64,000 nt of DNA from Paragyromitra xinjiangensis (Eukaryota > Ascomycota > Pezizomycetes > Pezizales > Discinaceae). Shown piece after piece: positions 22,971 to 34,860 of the stretch. Position 1 is the stretch's first letter. The number at the start of each line of letters is the position of its first letter. Location of the stretch: NCBI GenBank assembly GCA_038503065.1, contig JBCAMK010000018.1:1603003-1667002 (forward strand), given 5' to 3'. A model generated the notes under the pieces. That model searched no databases. It was given only the letters and a program-made list of their open reading frames with translations, and was not told where the DNA came from. The translations under genes were made by a program, and so were the position numbers.

Positions 22971-24607
22971 AGTAGTTGTGCTGGGGTTGGGAGGTTGATG
23001 GGGTGGGCTGGCATTCGGTGGTTGAAGCATTTTAGATGATTGAGGATAACGATCGAATGAAAGGCATTGCGATAGATTTGGGATTGCGGTCATCCCTGGT
23101 CATGCTTTCCTCTTGATGTGATACTCCTAGTAGAGCTAAGGAGTCAATCTTCCTAGATGGTCATAGGTGCATTGACGCGCGTATTAAGCTGGGGTCCTTA
23201 GGATCGTTGGTGTAAAGGTTTACTACAAGGTACTGCGATTTTCTCCATCCCTCGCCAGAAATAAGATGTTTGGGTCAGTATTGTTTTAGTAAGAAGCAGG
23301 ATATGAGGCTTTCTCATTAGTATTTGATGTATTCGGCCATAGAACGATGAGAATGGGCCGTCCCGTCCGCTCTGGCACATCCAAGCGTCGTATCGCCTGG
23401 TTAGTAAGTGCTGCAATGGGTGACCATGTGGGGTCCCAAGTACTGAACTAATTGTTATTTTTTGTACAGTCGCGCCCCGAAAGTCTTTGTATTTGTAAGA
23501 GTATCACGGTCCCTAAAACGCGATGAATGCATCTATCATGAAGAAACCTATTATTAATTGAAGATGAGGAGAGAAGCTCCTACGTCCTTGCTGACGTCCG
23601 TATTTATACTAGGCTAGCTTCGCCACAACATTCGTCCCGTGACAGCACCCTCCACCACTACCAAGCTTGGCCGCTGACAGATTGGGCTGTGGTTCCTACA
23701 AAAGACTATATAAGGTGGCAAGGTTTCATTTAGCATGTCATTATTTATATCCATGTTCTCTTTCTGCTTGCTGTTCTCCGGCTTGTTTCAGAGCAGTGGT
23801 CTTCTTGGTTGTTAGGGTGCGAAGACTTTTGGGGGGTGGCTGTACTTGTGTTATAGGAATATGGCATGGGAATACACAGTGGACACACCTCTTGGCCGTG
23901 TGTGTTTTTCTAGAATTTGGTTTGAAGAGTTCTTGCTGGAAATAATTGGCCTTGGGTACATGTATGGAATCTGACGTGTCACATGCAAGAACACAGCTCG
24001 ATCAGACGCAGGCGTATCGTGATAGTGTAACTGCATGTATCTTCAGCACATCAGATCGGATACTTCGCTGGTTAATATCAAAGGATTTTAAACCACCTTC
24101 CCCGCAAGGTTCTAGTTACGGTTTAGACGCATCGTGAGGGTTTCGCAAGTGCATCTCAGCCTCGGGAAGTCCTTCCTTAGGCGATTCGCCAAAAAGATGG
24201 CGCAGAGCAACTGGCTAGTAGTAAGCCTCAAACGGAATTCTAACACGACAGCAAAGTAAGAGAGTGGTGTGCGCTGTACCCGTGCTCGATGGTTATTAAG
24301 GGGACCCTACTTCGTTCAGCAGAAGCATTTAGCAAAATCGCCTACTCAAACTAACAGATGCTGGATGCTTAATTCTCATTAGTTTTCCAGTCGAGAAAAG
24401 TCAACACACTCACCCACAAGTAATTAAGGATTACTCAATCTACCGGTCAAGGAAAATCATCGCGATTGCTCACTGGTAAGCAAGATGTTCTACTCATTAC
24501 CCCTCCGAGCCAGTAGGTAACGTAGTTCATACTTTAGAAATTCTGCTCGGCCACAACTAGCGATACCGGTGTAGCACTCCACTGCATCTCTGCCTACAAA
24601 ACAGAAA
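22971..24607. other. Intergenic 5' of K3
   Basis: I see only short open frames without motifs and no RNA gene or clear repeat. The final 200 bp form the K3 promoter/leader region. Confidence 0.45.
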
Positions 24608-27600
24608 ATGCATCAGAGAGCCCAGAAGGGTGAGGAGGAGAGTGCGGGGTATAGCAGAGAGATCCCCCCACGACTTCCCATGGGTAGGATCAGACGCTTC
24701 CTTCTCTCCCGTAAACGGAGGAGAACAGGCCTCCAAGGTGCGACAGAAGCGGATAGGGCCCGCCGGCAAGGCTTCGTAGGTTGGGTGTCGGGGTTCATTC
24801 GTCTCCGGCGGCGCAAAAAGGATCCCCGGAATAAAACAGACGTTATAGTGGCTGCTCTACAACCACAAAAGGACCATAGTCAACTACCACAAAAGGGTTC
24901 ACTTCCCGATCAATCTGCGTCAAAACCGCCGGCGGCTTCTGCAGATAGCGAATTACCTCGGCTGAATACCGGATTGCCGCCAGAGGGAAATAAATCTACT
25001 ACGGCCGATTTTGCATCTGAGCTACCACTTCCTACGACAGCAAGCAAGGTGAGCGGAGTCGCTAGCCAGCGTAGTCTGGACACTACTACCCCTCCATCTA
25101 CGCTATCAATATCTTTGGACTTTACAAATACGGGTGCTTCATTACAGACGGCTGTGGTTCCTCCACCGCCGGAGGTCTCAGCTAGCCGTGAGTCGATACC
25201 CCTGACACTACAAAGCATGACAGCCTTAATCGAGGAGTTCAATGAATACAAGCTCGAAACTGAATTCCGCAATGGCTATGCGATACACCGAGAAAATTTA
25301 GGCTCCAGTAAGCTGTGGGTAACATCGGCATGGCGGAATAAACGAAAGATTGGGAGCGGGAATTTTGGGACTGTTTTTCTTCAGGAGAAGGAAGAGTTTA
25401 CAGGGTTGGGGGGAAAACAGCTGAGGGCTGTTAAAATGTTACCCAGGGCGGCTGCTTCTTCCGAAACTGGTCCATCACAGGCACCTAAAGCTGGTCCGTC
25501 AGAGGAGCTATTAGCTCTGATTAGGCTGAAGGAGGTAGGTTTCTCGAATATTTCTATGGTTCTTGGGGTGGCATACTAACAGGCCTAGTACAATTACCTT
25601 TTCGTGGATTTCCTCGGCTGGTACGAGGACACAGACTTCACATTTCTTGCGATGGAGTTTATCGAGCATGGAGATTTGAGTCAATACATCAAAATCTCGC
25701 GAACACAGACAGAGACAAAAGAGATAATTTGCCAGATGTTAGAGGGACTTGAAGTCCTCCACAGTCATAATATTTGTCATCGTGACCTAAAGCCGCAGGT
25801 GAGTCTCCTGAATTGTAGCCAACTTTTTCCTTCTTTCTGATAACAGATGGTTTAGAACATCTTGATGGCTTCTCTCGACCCACTCTGGATCAAAATTGCC
25901 GATTTTGGGGTCTCGAAACGGGCGGAGGGCACTTACATACAAACTCGGATCGGAACCAACGGATATCTTGCCCCCGAACTTCTCGGATTAACACCTTGGA
26001 AGTCCAGAGGCTACATTCCCTATGCTTTGGATATATGGTCATTGGGGTCCCTCGTTCACGAGCTTTTGACTTTCAAAATCCCCTTTTCGGATCCCGAGCC
26101 CGGCGAGGAATTCATTACAGAGTCTGGCCTGGTGCCCGAGGAGCCGACTCCGGAGGGCGAAGTCAACGCAACTTCCCTCATGAAGTATTGCCACGGCGGT
26201 TTGAAATTTCCGATCGATGCCTTACAAAGCGTAGGGCTGGACAGCCAAGGAATAGTGTTTGTCAAAAGCCTTTTGGCTGCGAATCCGAAGGAGCGGCCGA
26301 CTGCAGCCCACGCCCTAAATAGCCCATGGCTGGTAGGACACATATACACGAGCAGTTGGGTTGAGAAACTGAAAACCGAGTTTTCATCTCTTGGGGTGGA
26401 CCTATGTTTGGAGGGCAAAGGGAAAATCTTCATGAGAAAGATTTATAAAGAGGACATCATGCAACTCTTGCCAAGTTCGGCAAAGGAGAGGGCTTCGTCA
26501 TTGCTTCAGAGAGCTGCAGCGAAGGGTTGCAACTTGGTCATTTCAACGCTCTTCGAATCCCCCAGTTCAGGTTGTGGTCTGGAGTCGCTGGATAGTGTAA
26601 CCAAGGGGAAACTATTCCAAATAGCGGCCGAAGCTGAGCAACTCGATACGATTAAGCTACTCCTACGAAATGAGGCCAACGTTGGAGCTCGTATCGGCGA
26701 TGAAACGGTGCTGGATTGGATGGTCAAGGCAGGGCGTATCGATATGGTCAACCTATTTCTTAAAGATGCGATCGATGCGAGGACTAGAAAAGAGTGCAAA
26801 GAAGCATTTCGATTGGCTATCAAGTCCGGAAACATGAATATGATAACAGCATTCCTGGACAACAAGATCGATGTTGATCCCTTGCAAGTAGCAGCTGGGA
26901 ATGGGGATATCGACATCCTACGGCAGCTTTTAGACAATGCCGATGTCAACGCTAAACCAGATCCGGAGGGAGGTCGGACAGCCTTACAAGCAGCTGCGGA
27001 GGGCGGTCATATCAAAATTGTCAGGTTACTGCTAGACAAAAACGCTGATGTCAATGCTGAACCAGTCGAGGCGCGTGGTCTGACAGCCTTGCAAGCAGCA
27101 AGCAAGGCCGGGCATATCAGCATTTTTAAACTGCTATTGGAAAAGCATGCAGATATCAATGCCAAACCAGCGTTAGAAGGTGGTAGAACACCCTTGCAAG
27201 CGGCCGCTGAAAATGGACATATCGATATTGTCAAACTGCTGTTGAAAAATAAGGTCGACATCAACGCTGGAGGATCAGAGTTTCTGGGGCTGACAGCATT
27301 GGAAGCGGCAGCTGGGAATGGCCATATTGAAATCCTCGAGTTGCTATTAAATAACAAGAACTCGGACAACTTTAACGCTGAAAGGATGTTGCTTGACAGT
27401 GTCGCGGCCATGCATGCGGCGGCCAAGAGCGGCCATGTCAACGTAGTTAGACTGCTGCTGGATAACAAGGTCAATATCAATGTCAGATTAGGACAGCTCT
27501 ATCGCCCAACTATCCTTCAAACGGCTGCAGCAAACGGACATATCAACGTCGTAAAACTGCTGTTAGAAAACGGGGCTAATATCAATGCCAAACCACCAAA

Positions 27601-29764
27601 GGTCGATGGCTTGACCGCTTTGCAGGCAGCATCGAAGAACGGCGATATTGATACGGCCAAATTTCTGTTGGAAAATAACGCAGACGTCAACGCCGAACCA
27701 GCAAAGATTAAGGGGATGACAGCATTGCAAGCAGCTGTTAGGAGCGGGCACATAGAACTTGTTAAGTTACTGCTAAACAATAAGGCCAACATTAACGCTA
27801 AACCAATAAAATACGGCGGCCGAACAGCCTTGCAGGAGGCAGCTTTTAGCCGACATATTGATATTTTCAACCTTCTGCTCGCTCACAATGCCGAAATCAA
27901 CGCTGAGCCGGCAGAGGAGGAGGGTCGGACAGCCTTGCAAGCGGCGGCTGAGAATGGAAATATCGACATCGTCAAGCTGTTACTATATAACAAAGCTGAA
28001 GTCAACGCGGGACCAGCACCGGAGAAAGGGCTGACAGCTTTGCAAGCGGCAGCTGGGAGTGGGCATATTGACATTATGCAGCTGTTGCTCGACAATGGAG
28101 CCAACGTCAGCGCCTCAGGCAATGGCCAGACAGCCCTGCAAGCGGCAGCTGGGAATGGAAATATTGATATTGTGAAGCTTCTTCTGGAGAAAGAGCATAA
28201 TTTTCACGCTGAGCAAGTACCAGATCGTGGCCGTACAGCCTTGCAAGCGGCTGCTGAAAATGGGCATATCGGCATTGTCAAACTACTGTTGGACAACGAA
28301 GCTGATATCAACGCCAAACCTTCGAGGTTCGACGGGCTTACAGCTCTGCAAGCGGCATCGGCGAACGGGCATATCAATATCGTCAACCTTCTGCTAGAAA
28401 ATGAAGCTGATGTCAACACGGAACCTGCAACTGCGAGGGGTCTGACAGCTTTGCAAGCGGCGGCTAAGAGTGGGCATATAGAAATTGTCAGACTATTGCT
28501 AGACAGCAAGGCTGATGTCAATGCTAAACCAGGAGAGTATGGTGGCCAGAGAGCCTTGGATGCAGCGGCCAAGGGCGGGCATATCCACGTAGTCGAGCTG
28601 TTGTTGAAAAACAAGGCCAATATCAACGCTAAACCAGCGGAGCAAGGTGGTCGAACAGCCCTTCAGGCAGCGGCGGAGGCCGGACATATTGAAATTATTA
28701 ACCTTCTGTTAAAAAGTGGGGCCGATGTCAATGCTGAACCAGCAGCGGACTATGGTCGGACGGCTTTGCAAGCTGCGGCTGAGAACAATCATATCAATAT
28801 TGTTGAGTTACTGTTAGACAACAAGGCCGATGTCAATGCTAAACCAGCACCAAGTAATGGTCGGACAGCTTTACAAGCAGCCACTGCATATGGGTATATT
28901 GACATCATTAAGCTGCTGCTGGTCCACAACGCCGATATCAACGCCGAAGCAGCACAGGGGGATGGGATGACGGCATTGCAAGCAGCCTGTGAGGGGGTGC
29001 GTATTGATATTGTCAAACTGCTTCTGGAAAACGGGGCCGACGCCGACGCTAGACAATCGGAGCATGGTTTTACTGCTTTGCAATCTGCAGCCAAGTATGG
29101 GGATATCGACGTTGTTAAGCTACTCTTGGATAATAATGTCAATATCAACGCGGAGCCTGGGTACTATTCTGGTCGGACGGCCTTGCAAGCAGCAGCCGAG
29201 AGCGGAGATATCGATCTCGTCAAGCTGCTATTAGATAATAAGGCCGATGTTAACGCCAAACCAGCACCGGAGTATGGTCTGACGGCATTGCAAGCGGCAT
29301 GTGATGAAGGACATATCGATGTTGCCAAACTATTACTGGACAACGGGGCCAATGTTGAAACCAGAGAATCGGAAGGCAGATTGACACTTCTACAAGCAGC
29401 GGCTGGAGGCTCGAATATCAGCATTGTCGAGCTGCTGTTGGACTACAACGCCAATGTCAATGCGGAACCAGCACATCTAGGTGGCCGGACAGCCCTGCAA
29501 AACGCGGCTGAGAATGGCATGATTGATATTGTCGAGCTCCTATTAGAAAGAAATGCCGATGTTAACGCCAAACCTGCATTAAGTGGTGGTCTGACGGCTT
29601 TGCAAGCGGCGGCTAAGGGCAGACATGTCGATATTTTCCAACTTCTATTGGAAAACGGGGCCGATGTCAATGCCGAATCAGCGCCGTTGGACGGTCACAC
29701 AGTGTTAGAAGCGGCGAATATTGGTGGCGATCCGAATATTCTCGAGATTTTGCGGGATATGTGA
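24608..29764 (+). CDS. K3: Ser/Thr kinase fused to about 30 ankyrin repeats
   Basis: Exons 24608-25534, 25589-25798 and 25856-29764 encode 1681 residues. Residues 1-75 are very basic (RRFLLSRKRRRTGLQ, RLRRRKK) and could be a nuclear or membrane-binding signal. A Ser/Thr/Pro-rich stretch runs to about 205. The family motif YKLETEF...AIH precedes the kinase: GSGNFGTV, LRAVKML, HRDLKPQN, DFG, GTNGYLAPE and DIWSLG, all intact. Both introns sit at the same places as in K1 and K2. After a linker of about 70 residues come three or four weak, then 27 clear, ankyrin repeats of about 35 residues (GRTALQAAAENGHIDIVKLL type) to the C-terminus. There is no NB-ARC/NACHT domain, unlike many fungal ankyrin immune-like receptors. 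A recognition scaffold coupled directly to an active kinase is inferred. Confidence 0.9.
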
Positions 29765-30271
29765 CTTATCTTTCGTAAATCAAAATACTGTACCTAGATT
29801 TGTGATACGGTCTCTACTTTCCTTCTCATGTGCTTTCATCTCCCTTTCCTATTTCAACTCTCTTTTTTTTATTAGTTGTAAGTTATCGTTATCGTTTATT
29901 TTCTTTATTATGCTTCGCGGAATCAATAAAATTTCTTAGACTTGAACTAACCAATAGTTAGTTATGAAACCAAGTGTTTGCTTGGCAAACTCCAGTTACG
30001 CCAACGGCCACATTTTGTGACCTCATGTCTACAAGTTCTCAGCGCTTTAGAACAAATGACGGTAGTGTGTTAGAGTGAGTCGCGGTGCCCTAGTAAGGCG
30101 ATGTAAGAAACGGCCTTTATAATTATTCGGCCGAGTTCCAAACTCCAAAGGACTAGAAGCATCAACCACATGTAACGAAAGTGCTTAAACCAGGCCCGCG
30201 AGATGGGGTATTCTTCCAGGTATACCGAAAAAGCCTCCTCAGGAACCCATCCGTGAGGATGCAATATGCAG
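29765..30271. other. Intergenic 3' of K3
   Basis: AT-rich 3' flank with AATAAAATTTC at 29925, a plausible polyadenylation region. I see no other signal until the MITE relative at 30272. Confidence 0.45.
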
Positions 30272-30440
30272 TACAATCGCCCTATAAAAATATGAAACTG
30301 GAGTAATCCCCTACCCTTATAGAGCAATTACTCTTATATGAAAAGGCTCGCTACACTCAAAATAACCCTTATAGAGGCCGGGATACATACCCTTATAAGG
30401 CAAGTATCCTTATGACCTGAATCTTTATAGGGCGATTGTC
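30272..30440. mobile_element. Short MITE related to the 13134-13551 element
   Basis: The left end TACAATCGCCCTATAAA and the right end TTTATAGGGCGATTGT are inverted copies. The inside is filled with CCCTTATAGAG/CCTTATAAGG motifs, as in the element at 13134-13551. A solo left-type end (TACAATCGCCTTATGAGGGT) lies at about 31229. A clean TA duplication is not evident. The element overlaps the 3' end of the frame-shifted remnant at 30393-31212. Confidence 0.65.
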
Positions 30441-31212
30441 TATATAGGAAGTTTCAAATTTTTGACGGGGTTTATGTAACCGCAACCTATATAAGTAAGT
30501 TAGAAGTAGAACGAGGGAGTAATAGCAGTAAAAATTCATAAATAGAATGGTAGAGAGATGTAGAGAAGTATCATCGGATCCCGCGATGACTTGTGCTACA
30601 GCATTCAGGTACTCTCGCCCACCAAGAAGTCGGTGTATCACTTCCATAAAGAGGACAGCCGTGCCTCCGGACACCCGGAACACGCACTCTACCCGCCCCT
30701 TTCTCGTCAGTCGACCTTCGATCATCAATTCCGGAGTATTGGCCATGAGAAGTTTAAATTGGGCGATTAGCCGCGCGAAGAACAACGTCATATGTAGATA
30801 ATTTGTCAGCCAGGTATATGCTATTTCAATCAACCATGTAGCCTCTTCATTTTTATAATTTTCAAAGACGCCGTAGTTATAGATGCCATTTTGAATGTAG
30901 TCCATGATTCGGATGAATAGAGCGTTTGAGAGCCGTGCACAACGGGTCGCGAAATGGGCCAAGTCCTGTAGCCCTTTGTGCTTCCGAAGCTCGACACACG
31001 AGGCGCTCCGCATTAAGAAGAGATACCTCCAGCCCGCACCCGACGACGACATCTTTCGGGACCTCTGCATCGAACTCATATTCGCCCATCAGCTGAAGGA
31101 TAGCTAATTCGGCGCCGCCAGGATTGGTGTGTATAGGGATAGCAACGTCGAGGGCTTTGGATATATCCTCCTTAGGAAAGAGAGGGTTTAATACTCTAGG
31201 GCGGCGATCCAA
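30393..31212 (-). pseudogene. Remnant of a fungal PD-(D/E)XK-like protein gene
   Basis: Two overlapping minus-strand frames appear to be parts of one protein. The upstream frame (from 31212) gives AIPIHTNPGGAELAILQLMGEYEF...VPKDVVVGCG. The coding sense then moves to the second frame (YLFLMRSASCVELRKHKGL, LIEIAYTWLTNYLHMTLF, ELMIEGRLTRKGRVECVF, AVLFMEVIHRL, LNAVAQVIAG). The GRV...VLFxE order resembles uncharacterised fungal proteins I associate with a restriction-nuclease-like fold, but the ExK lysine is replaced (MEVIH). Similarity stops after VIAGSDD, where MITE sequence begins. A frame break plus a truncated end argue for decay. The family assignment is from memory and tentative. Confidence 0.4.
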
Positions 31213-31892
31213 AACGGGCGGGGTTACGGTACAATCGCCTTATGAGGGTTCAGGTTTTGTTGAGTGCAGGTTGATGATGGTCGATCGCGAGAATATGAGG
31301 CTCAAGCCCGGGCGAGTCTCTCGAAAATGACAGGGATGATCAAGCCATTCCCGCAGAGCCGCATACAACCCTAACCTTTACTAGGATAAGGGGTGAAGTA
31401 TTGGGACTTCCTACATGTATTGACTTCGCTTCAAGAGTACAATGAATATACACCGGTGGGGATATTATAATTTTATACTTATTAAATACAGGAAGTTATT
31501 ACGACACAAGGGTACCCTTTGGCCTCATGTAGACTATCGAGTGATATTCTATGACTGATATATAATTATAACTCTTTGATATCTTATTATCTGCCTTTTC
31601 TGTAATTCTACGCGAGGCCATAGGGGTTTAGGTTACTTTGAGGGTCACTTATCCCTTCCATCCCTTACTATTCAGGAGGGTTTGATTACGTCTATGCCCG
31701 GCATTTTCTTTCATAGTATATAGAAGCAGCAGACCCCAAAGCGCACTCTCGACTTATGTTTAGGTGGGTATTTTTGCGATTCATTCATACTATGTCAATA
31801 CCTCTCTAGCGTAATCAAGTTTCGGTGGGAGGAAGAAGAATGCTGAGTAAAATTATAACAAAATACTATCTCTGGGTTCGTACCAGCACCCA
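31213..31892. other. Intergenic, AT-rich
   Basis: A solo MITE-like end lies at about 31229. From 31440 to 31620 the sequence is AT-rich. I see no gene. Confidence 0.4.
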
Positions 31893-32345
31893 CTAACGAT
31901 AAGCCCAGAATACGAGTTTCTCCTTCCAGCCCGGATCTGCAACCTCGTTGACATGTCGCCCAATCACAAATTTACATCTACAAGGGTCTTTTGCCTCAGC
32001 AACAGCTATCATTACAGTGTTGGGTTGGCTTTTTGGCCAGGCATAAAAGTGAAGCCTGCCAGTCCAACCATCTACATCGACTCTACGATCAATGACAGCC
32101 GTTACTCGGTGTGGACTCGACGCCTGACCGATGACTATCAAAACTGTACCCGTAACCGGTGTAGTAAAAGCCCTGAAAGTGAATCGTTCTATCCAACCGG
32201 ATTTTTCCACGTTATTCAAATCCACCATATCGCGTCGTGGATTCAGGGCCCCGCCGATGTAAACAAGGCTTGTTTCTGGCTCTGCCTGAATTTCGGTTAA
32301 AATAAAAGCAGGAGGGCGAAGTACAGAGAGTTTATACCACAGTCT
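31893..32345 (-). CDS. Small protein with two-and-a-half GW-type repeats
   Basis: The certain ATG frame starts at 32228 and encodes 111 residues. The same frame stays open upstream to a stop near 32345 with protein-like sequence (RLWYKLSVLRPPAFILTEIQ, ETSLVYIGGALNPRRD), so an upstream exon or missed start is likely. The protein consists of tandem units of about 45 residues. Each starts GWxxxLxF (GWIERFTFRAF, GWTGRLHFYAW, GWKEKLVFWAY) and continues as an alternating hydrophobic pattern (TVLIVIGQA, TVMIAVAEA) ending in DP/SP-xR. The pattern suggests a beta-rich, possibly lectin-like repeat protein. I do not recognise the family. There is no signal peptide in the visible part. Confidence 0.5.
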   Translation of the reverse strand, partial: RLWYKLSVLRPPAFILTEIQAEPETSLVYIGGALNPRRDMVDLNNVEKSGWIERFTFRAFTTPVTGTVLIVIGQASSPHRVTAVIDRRVDVDGWTGRLHFYAWPKSQPNTVMIAVAEAKDPCRCKFVIGRHVNEVADPGWKEKLVFWAYR

Positions 32346-33392
32346 TGAGGGTACTTGTCAAGGCATCTCGCATTTGAACTAGGGATCGATTGAGATCGCA
32401 GCAGTCTGACATGACCCGTCCGGCTGGGCGAAAAGGTCAGTTAGCAGGGAAACAGGAATAGAGTTTGCGGAAGAAAACCTTTAACTACGTCCGTCTTTGG
32501 TTGTGGGATGATGTTCGAAGAAGTAGTCTCGCTTTTATGGGGGCTGATGTGTTATCACAGAAAGCGAGAGTGGTTTACCCCCGGGGCTACTCCGTTACCT
32601 TGGGAAAGTGCTTTATACCCCGCCAACCGCTGTATAAAAAGCAATGTCAATTTGCTCTAAGGCTCGGTATGTGTCCAATCCAGAAATGAGCATCTGCAGC
32701 ATGCCGTGCTCCCACACCAGTAGTGAGGCCTCCGTTTCTCTAAACTGTTAGTGGATGCATGCTGGGGCTGGGTTTAAATTCTGGTTTGGTTGGAACCGCG
32801 TCGTTTAGTGCTAGGTTGCACTTTTTTCATAGTATTTGTCCAGGCATTTCATTTATAGCAATTAGCCACATTCTTAACAAATGATTGCTTGTGCCACGAA
32901 ATCCTCACTAATATACGAGTCGAAAATTACCATTGCAATGCAGCGGGAACAGAAATTCATTCTTGGTTCGCGTATAAAGAGAGGTGACTATAGCTACTAT
33001 CTCGATATTTTGGGAAGAATTGAGGGCCAAGAGGTAGGCGGGGTGGTATAAAAGGGTTTATTTAATTGCAATATCTTTAATGGTACAGGAAGATTATATG
33101 GCTGGTGGAGGGATGGGGTAGCTAGGGCAATTCTAGTCGGCCACTACGGTGAAATCATACGTGGATTTCGACACTTTAGAAAGCATCTAGGCAATTAGAT
33201 TAAAGCTTGAAAAATAATTACTTGTTATTAGGAAACATAAATCGCTACTGTATGTAAAATACCGAGCTTCCGTTCGTCCACGGGTCTACACCCCTGATAG
33301 AGAAGTACTAACTAAGAAGGTTCAATTTCATAGATCATTATCCCCAAAACATGTTCATGCATCTCTACAGTAAACACTCCAAGAAGCCCCAA
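32346..33392. other. Intergenic
   Basis: I see no gene, RNA or repeat that I can support. It contains the 3' flank of the ankyrin gene and the 5' flank of the small GW-repeat gene. Confidence 0.4.
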
Positions 33393-34712
33393 CTACTTCC
33401 TCTGTAATAGTAGCTCTACCACTTGATCGCGTCCATTATCCGATGCCCATAGTAACGGCGTTCGACCTAGACCGTCCTTACGGTCCACCTGCACTTCCTC
33501 GTTTTGAAGCAGCAACTTCACTACTTCCGCGTGTCCGTATCTCGCCGCATATAAGAGCGGTGTCCGATCTTTGCTGTCCAAGCTGTTTACATCCACGGCT
33601 GTTGTCTGGAGCAAAATCTTCACGACTTCTTGGTGCCCGTATTCGGATGCTATCGATAGCGGTGTTCGGTCTCGGTCATCTTTGCAGTCCACGACCACTC
33701 CTTGTGTTTCAAGAAATAGCTTGACCGCTTGATCCCGCCCATACCTCGCTGCCCACAATAACGGCGGCCGGCCGATCGAATCCTTTCTATTCGGGTCAAT
33801 ACCTCGGGTCTTAAGCAACAATCCTACAGCTTCTCCTTTTCCCTTTTCGCATGCCCGTGACAAGGGTGTTCGGAGTTGGTCGTCCACACAGTCAGCTTCG
33901 ATACCCCGCTCTTTAAGCAAGAGCTCAACTGCCCCTGCGTGTCCGTGCATTGCTGCATATAAAATGGGGGTTCGGTTTCTACTGTCTTTACTGTTCACGT
34001 CCACGATCGAGGTTCGAAGCAAACTTCTAACCACTTCTCGGTGCCCGTATTCGGATGCTATCGACAGTGGTGTTCGGCCTTGGTCATCCCTGCAATCCAG
34101 ATCCACTTTCTCTGCACCAAGCAAAAGCTCCACCACCCCGTTACGACCATATCGCGCAGCCCAAAACAACGGTCCTCGGCCGCTAAAATCCTTGCTGTCG
34201 GCGTCTACTCTCTTAGACTGAAGTAACAACTTCACGATTTTGTCGTGCGCGTTCTCAGATGCCCACGACAACGGTGTTCGACCTTGTTCGTCTTTGCTAT
34301 CGAAGTCTACCCTTGCTATTTGTAGGAACAATTTAACCACCTCTTTACGACCCTTCAGTGCTGCCCACAACAACGGAGTTCTGCCGCGCTCATCCTTGCA
34401 GTTCACATCCACCCCCGTTATCTGGAGGAGACGCCTCACTACTCCATCACGTCCTTTCATTGCTGCCCATAATAGCGGAGTCCAGCCTTGCTCGTCTTTG
34501 GTGTTGACATCGACTTCTTTAGGTACTAAATGAGTCTCGGTATCTTCGTCGATAGCTGTATATCGAAATTCGGGCCCATCATACGCTGGAGGGTCCACCT
34601 CGGCGCGCTCCATGTCGTTACGGTCGGCGACGTCTCGGTACGTTGACTTCGATTCCTCGACGGCATACCCATAGGTAGGAACGGGGCTGATAAAGAGTAG
34701 AGTTAGCGACAA
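33393..34712 (-). CDS. Solo ankyrin-repeat protein (11 repeats)
   Basis: The long frame ends at 33393 and stays open to beyond 34700, with no ATG before codons encoding NDMERAEVD (ATG at about 34612). The true start is either that Met or an upstream exon near 34860 (MNSFNRLKRRASRFL...), for which I could not find a frame-compatible splice. About 60 N-terminal residues precede 11 ankyrin repeats of 34 residues (DEQGRTPLSWAS, DDQGRTPLSIASEYGH, DSKDRTPLLYAARYGH types) that fill the protein to its end. No kinase, NACHT or HET domain is visible. Such repeat arrays often form the C-terminal half of fungal STAND receptors, so this could be a detached sensor half. Repeats 8-11 look like a copy of 4-7. 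Confidence 0.75.
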   Translation of the reverse strand: MSLTLLFISPVPTYGYAVEESKSTYRDVADRNDMERAEVDPPAYDGPEFRYTAIDEDTETHLVPKEVDVNTKDEQGWTPLLWAAMKGRDGVVRRLLQITGVDVNCKDERGRTPLLWAALKGRKEVVKLFLQIARVDFDSKDEQGRTPLSWASENAHDKIVKLLLQSKRVDADSKDFSGRGPLFWAARYGRNGVVELLLGAEKVDLDCRDDQGRTPLSIASEYGHREVVRSLLRTSIVDVNSKDSRNRTPILYAAMHGHAGAVELLLKERGIEADCVDDQLRTPLSRACEKGKGEAVGLLLKTRGIDPNRKDSIGRPPLLWAARYGRDQAVKLFLETQGVVVDCKDDRDRTPLSIASEYGHQEVVKILLQTTAVDVNSLDSKDRTPLLYAARYGHAEVVKLLLQNEEVQVDRKDGLGRTPLLWASDNGRDQVVELLLQRK

Positions 34713-34860
34713 GCAACAAGAGGTTAGCAGAGAGTACGTGCCTTGCGCATTCAGGTTGTTTAGAGGAACTAGTCTTTGACTTCATAGTGGTGGTCGAAGC
34801 TGATACCAGGAGGCAAAGGAATCGAGATGCTCTTCGTTTTAGTCGATTGAATGAATTCAT

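Noticed and set aside
26506..29424. Several minus-strand frames of 80-157 residues
   Set aside because: They are regular antisense shadows of the ankyrin repeats of K3, with the same 105-nt periodicity.
3233..29764. Idea that K1, K2 and K3 are protein-kinase pseudogenes because each is broken into several frames
   Set aside because: All frame changes coincide with short GT-AG introns at identical positions in the three genes, and the catalytic residues are intact.
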